A stretch of 64,000 bases of DNA. Origin: CAYLUN01 sp964386865. Lineage in GTDB: Bacteria; Verrucomicrobiota; Kiritimatiellia; RFP12; UBA1067. The stretch covers positions 24,025 to 88,024 of the forward strand of contig CAYLUN010000015.1 in the NCBI GenBank assembly GCA_964386865.1. The letters are read 5' to 3'. The notes beneath the pieces are model-generated. The model was not told where the DNA came from. It saw only the letters and a list, made by a program, of their open reading frames with translations, and did no database searches. Below are positions 18,133-25,970 of the stretch, one piece after another. Within the stretch, counting starts at the first letter, position 1, and the number at the start of each line of letters is the position of its first letter. The translations under genes were made by a program, and so were the position numbers.

Positions 18133-19116
18133 CTACGCGCCCTGGCCCGCGAAGATGCGATCCATCAGCGCGCTGTGATCGGCGTCGGTGTAGCCGCCGC
18201 TCTCGATGGTCACCCAGCCGCTGTAGCCGGCCGCGTCGATGGCCTTGCGAACCGAGGCCCAGTCCACGCTGCCCTGGCCGATCGGAACGAAGTCGCCGTC
18301 GTTTTTCTTCTCGCGGTCGATTTTGAAGTCCTTGATATGCAGCTTGGCGATGTCCGGGCCGAGGGTGCGCAGCCACTGTTCGGTGGGCGCGTAGCGCACG
18401 TGGTTGCCCATGTCGAGGTAGGCGCGCACCTGCTTGTCCCTGAACGAGCGCACCCACGCCGCAGCGAAGTCGGGCAGGACCCAGAGGTTGTTCCAGACGT
18501 TCTCCAGCGCGATCGTCACCTGAACCTCGGACGCGACTGGGAGCAGTTCCTCCACGGCCGCGCGCGAAAGCTCGGTAGCCTGGTTCTGGGCCTCGATATA
18601 GGCCGCGAAGGGCGCGTTATCGCCTTCGACCACGGACTTGACCCGCAGCGTCTTGGGGTCGAACTCGATCTTGAACTGCGCCGGCTTCGGCATCGCCAGG
18701 CCACCCACGCGGCACGGCACAAGCAGAATGGCGTCCGCGCCGTAGGCGGCCGTCACGCGGATCAGTCGCTTCACGTCGTCGATCGAGCGGCGGCGGGCGG
18801 CCGCGTCGGCGTTGTTGAAGTCGGCCCAGCCCCCCATGAAGGAGTGGATCTTGAGACCGTGCTTCGCGGCGGTCGCCCGGCCCAGCGCGGCCTGCTCGAC
18901 CGTCACCTTCTTGTCGGTCAGTTCGACGCCCGGAAAGCCGGCCTTGGCGATGCGTGCGCAAGCGGCATCGTCCGCCAGCGGCGCGATCAGCGCCTTGTGC
19001 AGCTGCGTCCTGAACGCCGGCTGGGCCTCCGCCGCCCGCGCCGCGTGCGGCAGCGCAGCCACCGCCGTAACGGCGACCGCCGACGCTTTCATGAAATTCC
19101 GCCTGCTGATCGTCAT
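18133..19116 (-). CDS. Tat-exported sugar phosphate isomerase/epimerase-like TIM-barrel protein
   Basis: 327 residues. The N-terminus SRRNFMKASAVAVTAVAALP with ARAA is a twin-arginine signal. The mature part is a xylose-isomerase-like TIM barrel (AP endonuclease family 2 fold), with FPGVELTDKK near the first strand, ALENVWNN, and the metal-site region YLDMGNHVRY ... KLHIKDFKID, ending in WVTIESGGY. Such proteins isomerise or epimerise sugars or inositol derivatives; the substrate cannot be told from sequence. The ATG at 19116 has GGAGG seven bases upstream. It follows a Gfo/Idh/MocA oxidoreductase gene by 53 bases, a frequent pairing in PVC carbohydrate clusters. Confidence 0.85.
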   Translation of the reverse strand: MTISRRNFMKASAVAVTAVAALPHAARAAEAQPAFRTQLHKALIAPLADDAACARIAKAGFPGVELTDKKVTVEQAALGRATAAKHGLKIHSFMGGWADFNNADAAARRRSIDDVKRLIRVTAAYGADAILLVPCRVGGLAMPKPAQFKIEFDPKTLRVKSVVEGDNAPFAAYIEAQNQATELSRAAVEELLPVASEVQVTIALENVWNNLWVLPDFAAAWVRSFRDKQVRAYLDMGNHVRYAPTEQWLRTLGPDIAKLHIKDFKIDREKKNDGDFVPIGQGSVDWASVRKAIDAAGYSGWVTIESGGYTDADHSALMDRIFAGQGA

Positions 19117-19139
19117 GTCACATCCTCCACATTTACAGT

Positions 19140-19157
19140 CTACCGCCTACCGCCTAC
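19140..19157 (-). repeat. heptamer iteron between two co-oriented genes
   Basis: On the minus strand GTAGGCG is repeated twice and then starts again (GTAGGCGGTAGGCGGTAG), 23 bases upstream of the ATG of the sugar isomerase gene. It resembles in placement the AACCGCTG-type iterons elsewhere in this window. Confidence 0.6.
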
Positions 19158-19169
19158 AGCCTTCTCCCT

Positions 19170-20465
19170 CTACTTCTCCGGCTGGCCGGGAACGGGCGCC
19201 TTGCGCTCCTCGACTGCCGCGACGTCGCCCGACTCAAAGTCTTCGGCGCGGAGCGCGTGATTCATGGAGTAGACGGGCGACTCCTTGTTGGTCAGCAGGT
19301 CGGACATGCGCACCATCTGGCCGGTGTACGCCGCGAGCGTGCCGAGCAGCCCGCTGGCCGTCGCCATCGCCACCTGCTCGCCTTCCTGCAGGAAGTTGCC
19401 GCTCAGCAGCCCCGACAGGAAGTCGGCGTGCTCCATCACGTACATGTTGTTGTCGCGACCGGCGACAGCCTGCTCGTCGAAGGGGAAGGGCTCGCTCGCG
19501 CCGTTCGGCCGCAGAATCTTGCTGCCGAGCACGTCGATCTGGCCGGTGGTGCCGCTGAGCAGCGCGCAGCAGCGGTCGAAGCAGCCGTTGATCTGGCGGG
19601 CGACCGCGTGGATGTGCAGGCCGTTGCCATAGTCGTAATCGACGCCGAAGCAGTCGTAGGTGTTGCCGGTGGAGCGCTGGTGGCGCGCGCCGATGCCCAT
19701 CGCCTTTTCGGGCAGCCGGCCGATGAACCAGTTGGCCAGGTCGATCTCGTGTACGGCCTGCTCGGTCAGATGGTCGGAGGACATCTCGCGAAAATGGTAC
19801 CAGTTGTTGGCCATGTACGCGGCGTTGGTGTCCTCGGGGCGGCGGCGGCGCAGGTAGTTGGCCGTACTCATGCCGCCGTGGCAGCGGTAGACCACGCCGC
19901 CGCGGATCTCGCCGATGACGCCGTCGCGCACGGGCTTAAGCTGGCGCAGCGCGCGGCTGTTGTGGCGGTGACAGGTGCCGGAGAGGATGGAGAGCTTCGC
20001 GGCTTTGGCCGCGTCCACGACCTGCAGGAAGCGGCGCACGCCCGCCGGGTCGGTCGCAATGGGCTTCTCGGCGAAGATATGCTTGCCCGCCTTGACGCAC
20101 GCCTCAGCGTGCAGGGGGCGAAAGATCGGCGGGGATGCGAGCAGCACGATCTCGGCGTCGGTCTCCATGACTTTCTTGTAGCCGAGGGCGCCGCTAAAGG
20201 CGAGCTTCTCGTCGCAGCCGTGGGCCTTGCAGACTGCGGCCGCCTTGTCTTGAAAGAAGTCGGCCGCCGCCACCAGCACGGCCTTGTGGCCAAGGCGCTC
20301 TGCGGCCTGCGTGATGTCCCGCGCAGCACCGCTGCCGCGCCCGCCGCAGCCGACCAGCGCGAACTTGAACACGCGCGGGGCCTGCCCCAACACGGCCGCG
20401 GGCGCAGCCGCCAGCGCGCTCGCCCCCGCGATGAACGCCCGCCTTGACACCGTCATCTGTTGCAT
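19170..20465 (-). CDS. Tat-exported Gfo/Idh/MocA-family oxidoreductase
   Basis: 431 residues. Twin-arginine signal SRRAFIAGASALAAAPAAVLG, then a Rossmann fold with VGCGGRGSG (NAD(P)-binding glycine motif, about residues 38-46), the family motif AEKPIA and the C-terminal alpha/beta domain with HEIDLANWFIG (catalytic-site His/Asp region). These enzymes oxidise or reduce sugar hydroxyls; the exported ones are often glycosidase-like with tightly bound NAD. The start ATG at 20465 follows AGGGGG; a second ATG three codons later is possible. Likely co-transcribed with the downstream sugar isomerase gene. Confidence 0.9.
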   Translation of the reverse strand: MQQMTVSRRAFIAGASALAAAPAAVLGQAPRVFKFALVGCGGRGSGAARDITQAAERLGHKAVLVAAADFFQDKAAAVCKAHGCDEKLAFSGALGYKKVMETDAEIVLLASPPIFRPLHAEACVKAGKHIFAEKPIATDPAGVRRFLQVVDAAKAAKLSILSGTCHRHNSRALRQLKPVRDGVIGEIRGGVVYRCHGGMSTANYLRRRRPEDTNAAYMANNWYHFREMSSDHLTEQAVHEIDLANWFIGRLPEKAMGIGARHQRSTGNTYDCFGVDYDYGNGLHIHAVARQINGCFDRCCALLSGTTGQIDVLGSKILRPNGASEPFPFDEQAVAGRDNNMYVMEHADFLSGLLSGNFLQEGEQVAMATASGLLGTLAAYTGQMVRMSDLLTNKESPVYSMNHALRAEDFESGDVAAVEERKAPVPGQPEK

Positions 20466-20579
20466 CGTCAGATCCCCCTATGGCTTTCCCTTTGTCGAGT
20501 CGCTTGCGGCAGGGGCGCCACCTTTTGCGCGCCTTCTCCAACCTACACGCCCATAGTCTACGGGCGGGCCTCCGGTTTG

Positions 20580-20876
20580 TCAATCCGCGCTGCGCGCCAG
20601 GCCTTTGTCCACGAGGTAGGCGAGAAAGCGCTCGACCTCTTGCGCGGCGGCGGCGGCCGCGACCTCGTAGTCGCGCAGCATCTGCTCCTCGAGCTCCAGC
20701 GGCGACACCGGCCGTTCAAGCCGCCTCCAGAACCAGAGGCCCATGCCGTTCAGCGAGAACATCTTCGACTCGCCCGCGTGCAGCACGATCAGGAAGTGCT
20801 CGCCCGCGATCTCCCTGAGCGCAATGTCCGGCATCCGCTCGTACCGCGCTTTGCCCTGTCCCTTGCTTGCCTCCAT
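20580..20876 (-). CDS. PqqD-family small protein (RiPP recognition element-like)
   Basis: 98 residues, the usual length of PqqD-like proteins. It has the PqqD pattern of three beta strands (RYERMPDIALREI, EHFLIVLHAGESKMFSLNGMG with the typical LN..G turn) and three helices (LWFWRRLERPVSPLELEEQML, VERFLAYLVDKGL). PqqD-type domains bind leader peptides of ribosomally made, modified peptides. No radical SAM maturase or precursor peptide is visible next to it. It starts 28 bases after the stop of the C25 peptidase gene, so both are probably one transcript. GGGGG lies six bases before the ATG. Confidence 0.75.
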   Translation of the reverse strand: MEASKGQGKARYERMPDIALREIAGEHFLIVLHAGESKMFSLNGMGLWFWRRLERPVSPLELEEQMLRDYEVAAAAAAQEVERFLAYLVDKGLARSAD

Positions 20877-20904
20877 AAACGTCCCCCGTCCCTTCCTCTC
20901 CGGC

Positions 20905-23900
20905 TCACTCCTCCAGCGCCTGCACCTTGTAGAAGCGGCGCGGCGCCACCGCGTCCAGCGGAACCTCGACTGTTTTCAGCGGCCAATCCACGGTGATGCC
21001 GGCCGTGGTCCACGGCCCGCCCGTGTCCGGCCGCCACGGCAGCGCCTGCCAGACGCCAGCCAGGAGATTGGTGGCCGACAGCACGCGGTAGGCCTTGCCG
21101 CCGATGGCCTCGAAACACACGGGCAGCCCGGTTGCGCCAGCCGCTGGCAGTGCGAACGCGCGGATGCGCACCAGCGCCTGCGTCGGGCAGGTTCCGGCCT
21201 GATACTCCACCCACGTGTCGAACGCGTCGTTGTCCTGGTCGGACAGGTCCGCGTACGGGTCGCCGGCGAGCCCATGCGCGAGCAGCCATGCCGTCGCGGT
21301 GCCGCGGGCGGTTTGATCCACGTGCAGACAGAGCGCGGGGTCGCCCAAGAGCGAGATGTGCCTCGAGCGGGCAGAGAACGAGTGGCCCAGCGACTCGAAG
21401 GCGCCGAGCCAGACATCGCCCAGCCGGAGCGCGCCAGCCTTGACCTGATCGGCGCACGCGTAAGAGAAGACCGCCGCGTCGCCCGTGGTCGAGTATCCGG
21501 CGGAGCTGACGGTGGCCACGAAGCCCGAGCCGCGGTTGCGCACGCCCGCCTCGGCGATGCACTGCTGCTGCTCTTTCAGATCGAGAAGGGTCCAGCGGCC
21601 CATGCGGCAGCCCATCAGGAACGCCACGGGCGCGAACGGCCAGTCGGCCTGCTTGAACGTGGCGGAGTCGAAGAGCCTGTTCAGCGTCGTGCTGCCGGCG
21701 ATCGTGTCGCTGGAGTGGCCGACGTAGTAGAAGAAGCCCGAGCCGTCCAGCAGCTCGATGTGCGCGCCGGACTGGCCGTCGTCGTCCCAGTACGGGTGGA
21801 GGTAGCTATCGTTCGGCCCGGGGTAGAACGCCTTGAGCGTCCAGCCGGCGGTCGCAAAGCCGAGCGCCGTGTTGCTTGCGATGCCCACGAAGTTCGCGTA
21901 CTTGTCGCCCACGTTCTGCCAGTCGGCCGTGAAGATCGCCTTGCGCTTCCACGTCTCGGTCAGCTCGTAGCGGATGGTCTTGTCTACGCTCCAGCCCAGC
22001 TCCACAGCGTTGGTCGCGAGGAAGCGGCCGACCGCCACCTCCGGAACCGCGCTGCCCGTGACGTCGCCCAGCACGTGGTCGTTGGGCAGCAGCAGCGCCG
22101 CGTACTGCGACGCCTCGACCTGCGAGAAGAGCGCCAGAGGGAAGAGCGCGGGATACGGGGCAAGCTCGCCGAGCCGGAAGACCTCGAGCTTGTAGTCGCT
22201 CCCCGCGTGCCCCGCGAAGAGCAGATAACGCAGCGTGGGCGACGGGCCATTTGTGACCCCGGCGGCGCAGAAGCGCACGAAGGCCTCGGGGTGGACGAGG
22301 CCGTCCGAGAAGGCGTTGTACAGCTCCTCGGCGTCGATCACGCGCGTCCGAAGGCCCTGCGCGTTCCGGAAGTCCGCCAGCGTCTGCGCCGCCTCGGCGA
22401 AGCCCTCGACCCAGCGTCGCGGCGGAACTACGATGGCGCAGACCGGCATCTCCGCCAGATCGGCCCAGTCCGTGTCGCTCACGCCGCTCACCGAGGGCTC
22501 GAGATAGCCCTGGCCCTCCTCAAACAACGCGTAGCGCGTTGCCGCGTCGCCGCAGGCAAAGGCCACCCGCCAGACCCCGTCCGTGCCCTGCCAGACGGGC
22601 GCAGCCAGTTCCGCCGGCGCATCGGGCTCGGTGACATCCCACACCCGGATGTGCTCCGACGCGAACCCCTCTGCAGCCAAGGTGCCCTCTCCGCCGCCCG
22701 TGCAGAGCAGGGCGCCTGACCGCGCGCGATACTCGCAGGGGTAGACCAGCGCCGCGTTCAGCAGCATGAAGTCATTGACCTGCGTGGTCAGCCCATTCCG
22801 AACTTTGATCTCCACCAGACCGTTCGTCGCGATACCCGGCGCCGCCGGAAAATCGAACGTCACGGCCTGCTCGCCGGACCAGCTCTGCGACCCGATACTC
22901 ACGCTGTTCAGCCAAACCTGGCACGTGTGGGTGTCAGGCGTGGAGAAATCGCGGTAGGAGACCAGCGACGCGCGCGCCGTCACCCCCGTGGCGGCCGACG
23001 CGCAGAAGCCCGGCAGCGCGACGACGCGGGCTTTGGCCCGGCTCGGCTCAACGGACGTGCCCTGAATCAACTCGCCGAAGTTGAGGACGTTGGTTAACGT
23101 GGCGACCGAACTGCGGCGATCCCGCGGATCCCAGGGAGACAGGAAGGCCGCGCGGTAGGACTCCGCGCGCATGAACCACGCATTGGTCGCCGCGGCGGGG
23201 TCGGGCGTCGCATCAAACGGCGCCAGGTGCACCCCCGCCCCGAACGCCAGCCAGTACACGTTCTCGGGCGCATACAGTTCAGTCGTCGGCACCCCGTAGA
23301 AAAAAAGCGACTCGCCGTCGGTGGCCCACGCGACCTCGCGGCGCTGGCAGCTCAGCGAGAGCCCCTGCGCGGCCAGCGCCGCAAGCGCCTCGTTCGTGGA
23401 TACGCCTGCCGCAGCCGCGATCTCGCCGGCGGTCACGCGGTAGACGCCCTCGTCGCGCACGCCGAGGCGCACGCGGCCAGCGGGGGCGCCGTTCGTCCAG
23501 GCGGTCACGCGGCCGCCGATCCCGACCCAGTGCTGGTCGTCGTCGGCCAGCGGAACCGTGAGTCGCTGCACGCCGGACTCCGTCCCGTTCTGCACAGCCC
23601 CGACGTCGACCACAATGGACTCGAGGCCTTCGAGCACCGCGTCCTGCGCACCCCGCACCGTGAACGTCCCGCTCGGAGACAAGGGGGCGATCACCAGATT
23701 TGAGCCCGCGCAGGCGTAATCGTCCTGATAGGCCGCGGTGCCCGAAAACGCGAACGACACCGTGACCGGCAGCTGGGAGGTCATCGACAGGCTCGCCACG
23801 AACGTCACGCTCCCGTACGCCTCGACCAGCGAGCTGGCTTCGGCGAAGCCCAGCGTCACCAAGGGGGGGAGATCGTCATCGATGACCGTCGCGGCAACCT

Positions 23901-24306
23901 CCGCCGTCGCGCCCGGCACCGCGTTCGTCAGCGCGCCGATCGAAACCGTGACCGTCTCGTTCGTTTCGTCCATCGCGTCCTGCACGGCCCGCAGCGTGAC
24001 CGTGCCTGTGGTGCCCCCGGCTATGATCGTGATGTTCGTCGCGGAGCGCGTGTAGTCGCTCGTCAAGGTGGCCGTTCCAGCGAACGAGAGCCAAACCGTA
24101 ACGGGCAGGCTAGACGTCACCGACAGGGTCGCGCGCACGGTAGCCGCCCCGCTCGCCTCGGCCATGCTGCCCCCTGTCAGGCTCAGCGAAACGGCCGGCA
24201 GAGCCTCGCCCAAAGGCTGCCGATCAGTCGCGCTGCTGGCTGCGACCGCATCGAGCCCGAGAAAGAGGCACAGGCAAGCTGTTGCTGCTGTGACAGGTCG
24301 GTTCAT
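20905..24306 (-). CDS. secreted gingipain-like C25 cysteine peptidase with two Calx-beta domains
   Basis: 1133 residues. N-terminal signal (ATACLCLFLGLDAVA), then two Calx-beta domains (about 38-145 and 150-250, each ending in a DDD loop with DETNE or LEGLES before it). A jelly-roll/propeptide-like part follows, then the C25 domain (about 640-980). Its blocks are LRYLLFAGHAGSDY, VPEVAVGRFLATN, the catalytic His in YVGHSS (His864), the catalytic Cys in LMGCRMG (Cys900) and the domain end LLGDPALCLHV. The last ~130 residues contain DQDNDAFDTWVEY and finish RRFYKVQALEE, like the ends of the M6 and beta-helix proteins. C25 peptidases are typically outer-surface enzymes exported by type IX secretion in Bacteroidota; the export route here is unknown. 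The ribosome-binding site is weak. Confidence 0.85.
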   Translation of the reverse strand: MNRPVTAATACLCLFLGLDAVAASSATDRQPLGEALPAVSLSLTGGSMAEASGAATVRATLSVTSSLPVTVWLSFAGTATLTSDYTRSATNITIIAGGTTGTVTLRAVQDAMDETNETVTVSIGALTNAVPGATAEVAATVIDDDLPPLVTLGFAEASSLVEAYGSVTFVASLSMTSQLPVTVSFAFSGTAAYQDDYACAGSNLVIAPLSPSGTFTVRGAQDAVLEGLESIVVDVGAVQNGTESGVQRLTVPLADDDQHWVGIGGRVTAWTNGAPAGRVRLGVRDEGVYRVTAGEIAAAAGVSTNEALAALAAQGLSLSCQRREVAWATDGESLFFYGVPTTELYAPENVYWLAFGAGVHLAPFDATPDPAAATNAWFMRAESYRAAFLSPWDPRDRRSSVATLTNVLNFGELIQGTSVEPSRAKARVVALPGFCASAATGVTARASLVSYRDFSTPDTHTCQVWLNSVSIGSQSWSGEQAVTFDFPAAPGIATNGLVEIKVRNGLTTQVNDFMLLNAALVYPCEYRARSGALLCTGGGEGTLAAEGFASEHIRVWDVTEPDAPAELAAPVWQGTDGVWRVAFACGDAATRYALFEEGQGYLEPSVSGVSDTDWADLAEMPVCAIVVPPRRWVEGFAEAAQTLADFRNAQGLRTRVIDAEELYNAFSDGLVHPEAFVRFCAAGVTNGPSPTLRYLLFAGHAGSDYKLEVFRLGELAPYPALFPLALFSQVEASQYAALLLPNDHVLGDVTGSAVPEVAVGRFLATNAVELGWSVDKTIRYELTETWKRKAIFTADWQNVGDKYANFVGIASNTALGFATAGWTLKAFYPGPNDSYLHPYWDDDGQSGAHIELLDGSGFFYYVGHSSDTIAGSTTLNRLFDSATFKQADWPFAPVAFLMGCRMGRWTLLDLKEQQQCIAEAGVRNRGSGFVATVSSAGYSTTGDAAVFSYACADQVKAGALRLGDVWLGAFESLGHSFSARSRHISLLGDPALCLHVDQTARGTATAWLLAHGLAGDPYADLSDQDNDAFDTWVEYQAGTCPTQALVRIRAFALPAAGATGLPVCFEAIGGKAYRVLSATNLLAGVWQALPWRPDTGGPWTTAGITVDWPLKTVEVPLDAVAPRRFYKVQALEE

Positions 24307-24454
24307 CTTTGCTCACATGCTTCCAGACGGATCGCCGGAACGCCCTTCCTTCAAACACAACCGCGAGATCCGATAAAAAAACACTACGTTTTAAGTGTAG
24401 TATACTAGCAGAAGCGGCCCGCCATGAAAACCCGAAAACGCGCCGAGTTTCGCA
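24307..24454. promoter_or_regulatory. divergent intergenic region with palindromic -10-like site
   Basis: Lies between the divergent C25 peptidase and ribose pyranase genes. The palindrome AGTATACT (24399-24406) offers a TATACT box on both strands, but no good TTGACA box is found at 16-18 bases on either side. Next to it, ACTAC/GTAGT arms and a run of seven T on the minus strand form a weak AT-rich hairpin (24376-24400). Confidence 0.35.
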
Positions 24455-24484
24455 TTCCCGACGGCGAGCCCGTTCCTGTATACT
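24455..24484 (+). promoter_or_regulatory. candidate promoter of the ribose pyranase gene
   Basis: TTCCCG (24455-24460), an 18-base spacer and TATACT (24479-24484), 31 bases upstream of the ATG. The -10 box is good and the -35 box is poor. Confidence 0.4.
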
Positions 24485-24515
24485 GACGGGCAACGAACGC
24501 CAAGGAGTTTCCGCC

Positions 24516-24905
24516 ATGCTGAAAACCGGCATCCTGAATCCCAGCCTCAACAGCCTGTTGAGCCGTGTGCGCCACACCAACACCCTCGTCATCGCCGATC
24601 GGGGCTTCCCGTTCTGGCCCCAGATTGAGACGATCGACCTCGCGCTCGTGGACAACATCCCGACCGTGCTGGACGTGTTGCTGGCGATCCGGACGAACTT
24701 CGTCGTCGGCCGCGTGACGATGGCGGACGAGTTCATCAAGAACAACGCTGCCGAGACGCAGGCGCGTTTCCGCGCGGCGCTCGACGGGGTTTCGTTAGAT
24801 TTCGAGCCTCACGCGACGCTCAAGAAGCGCGTGCCGAGCGCCATCGGGCTGATCCGTACCGGCGAAACCATCCAGTACGCGAACATGATCCTCGAATCCG
24901 CATAG
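24516..24905 (+). CDS. rbsD: D-ribose pyranase (RbsD/FucU family)
   Basis: 129 residues, normal for RbsD. It interconverts the pyranose and furanose forms of ribose so that the sugar can enter kinase pathways. The N-terminal MLKTGILNPSLNSLLSRVRHTN carries the catalytic His20 and Asp28 (in VIAD) at the same positions as E. coli RbsD, and the C-terminus keeps the conserved YAN motif (YANMILESA). The ATG at 24516 is preceded by AAGGAG; the longer open frame beginning further upstream has no family similarity. No ribose ABC transporter or ribokinase is adjacent. The EamA transporter follows 81 bases later and could be co-expressed. A FucU-type role on fucose is an alternative. Confidence 0.85.
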   Translation: MLKTGILNPSLNSLLSRVRHTNTLVIADRGFPFWPQIETIDLALVDNIPTVLDVLLAIRTNFVVGRVTMADEFIKNNAAETQARFRAALDGVSLDFEPHATLKKRVPSAIGLIRTGETIQYANMILESA

Positions 24906-24986
24906 GCCGCCCCCCGTTCCTCGCGGCGCCGCCAGGCGCTTTCTCCCATTACGTGATGGCGCCCTGACGCGCGTCCACCGATAACC

Positions 24987-25862
24987 ATGTGGGTTCCCTA
25001 CATCCTTCTCTCGGCACTGCTGCTGGCGTGCTACGATATTGCCAAGAAGCACAGCGTGCGGGAGAACGCCGTCATGCCCGTGCTGTTCGCGGCGACGCTC
25101 TGCGGCTCGCTGGGTTTCGCGCTGGCCCTGGCCGTCTCCGGCCGACTGGCCTCCGCCCTCGCCATCTCGGCGGCCGGGTTCGGCCTCGTAGCCATCAAGT
25201 CGCTGCTCGTCTCGGCCTCGTGGATCTTCGTCTATTACGCGATGCGGGCGCTGCCGATCTCCATCGCCTCGCCCATCCGCGCGTCGGCCCCGCTCTGGAC
25301 GCTGTTCGGCGCGATCATCCTGTTCCGCGAGATCCCCACTCTGCTGCAGGCCGCAGGCATGGCGACCGTCTTCACGGGCTACTGGCTGTTCTCCGTCGCG
25401 GGCCGGTCGGAGGGCATCCACTTTGGCCGCCACGCGGGGGTCTTCTGCGCCTTTGCGGGCACGTTCCTCGGCGCGGGGTCGGCGCTCTTCGACAAGTACC
25501 TGCTGCAGACCTGCGGCATCGAGCGCAACACCCTGCAGCTCTGGTTCGCGCTCGACCTGGTCGTGGTGCTGGGCCTGAGCCTGTTCGCCCAGCGCCTGGC
25601 GGGCCTCCAGCGCACGCGCTTCCGCTGGCGCTGGACCATTCCTGCCGTCGGCCTTCTGCTCATGGCCGCCGACTGGTTCTATTTCGGGGCCCTCAGCGAG
25701 AAGGGCGTGGCCATCTCGATCCTCTCGCTGGTCCGCCGCTCCAATGTCGTTCTTTCCTTCGGCCTGGGCGCGCTTCTCTTCCGCGAAGGAAACCTCCGCA
25801 AGAAGGCCCTGGCGCTCGCCGTCCTTCTGGCCGGAGTCGCCATCCTCTGCCTGGCCAAATAA
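24987..25862 (+). CDS. EamA/DMT-superfamily permease
   Basis: 291 residues, almost entirely hydrophobic, with about ten membrane segments in two homologous halves. Each half ends with the family's glycine-rich, basic-bounded pattern (ILFREIPTLLQAAGM in the first, LLFREGNLRKKALALAVLLAGVAIL in the second). The ASPIRASAPLWTLFGAI stretch is typical of EamA proteins. Substrates of this family range from metabolites to nucleotide sugars and cannot be inferred. It lies directly behind rbsD on the same strand. No terminator is seen before the promoter of the next gene. Confidence 0.85.
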   Translation: MWVPYILLSALLLACYDIAKKHSVRENAVMPVLFAATLCGSLGFALALAVSGRLASALAISAAGFGLVAIKSLLVSASWIFVYYAMRALPISIASPIRASAPLWTLFGAIILFREIPTLLQAAGMATVFTGYWLFSVAGRSEGIHFGRHAGVFCAFAGTFLGAGSALFDKYLLQTCGIERNTLQLWFALDLVVVLGLSLFAQRLAGLQRTRFRWRWTIPAVGLLLMAADWFYFGALSEKGVAISILSLVRRSNVVLSFGLGALLFREGNLRKKALALAVLLAGVAILCLAK

Positions 25863-25878
25863 TCAGCCAAAGTCTGAA

Positions 25879-25907
25879 TTGACACCCGCCGGTATTGCGC
25901 GTACTCT
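25879..25907 (+). promoter_or_regulatory. sigma-70-type promoter of the first PATR giant
   Basis: TTGACA (25879-25884), exactly 17 bases, then TACTCT (25902-25907) followed by CAC. A start about 7 bases downstream gives a ~57-base leader to the ATG at 25971. The same TCT-CAC ending occurs in the lutC promoter at 55718-55746. Confidence 0.75.
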
Positions 25908-25970
25908 CACGCTTAACAATTGGATCCTGCGTTCAGACAGTGGCAAGTGCTAACGAACTACGAGGTGGTT

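Noticed and set aside
24516..24905. FucU (fucose mutarotase) instead of RbsD
   Set aside because: His20/Asp28 positions and the 129-residue length fit RbsD better than the ~140-residue FucU, though the families overlap and the sugar is not proven.
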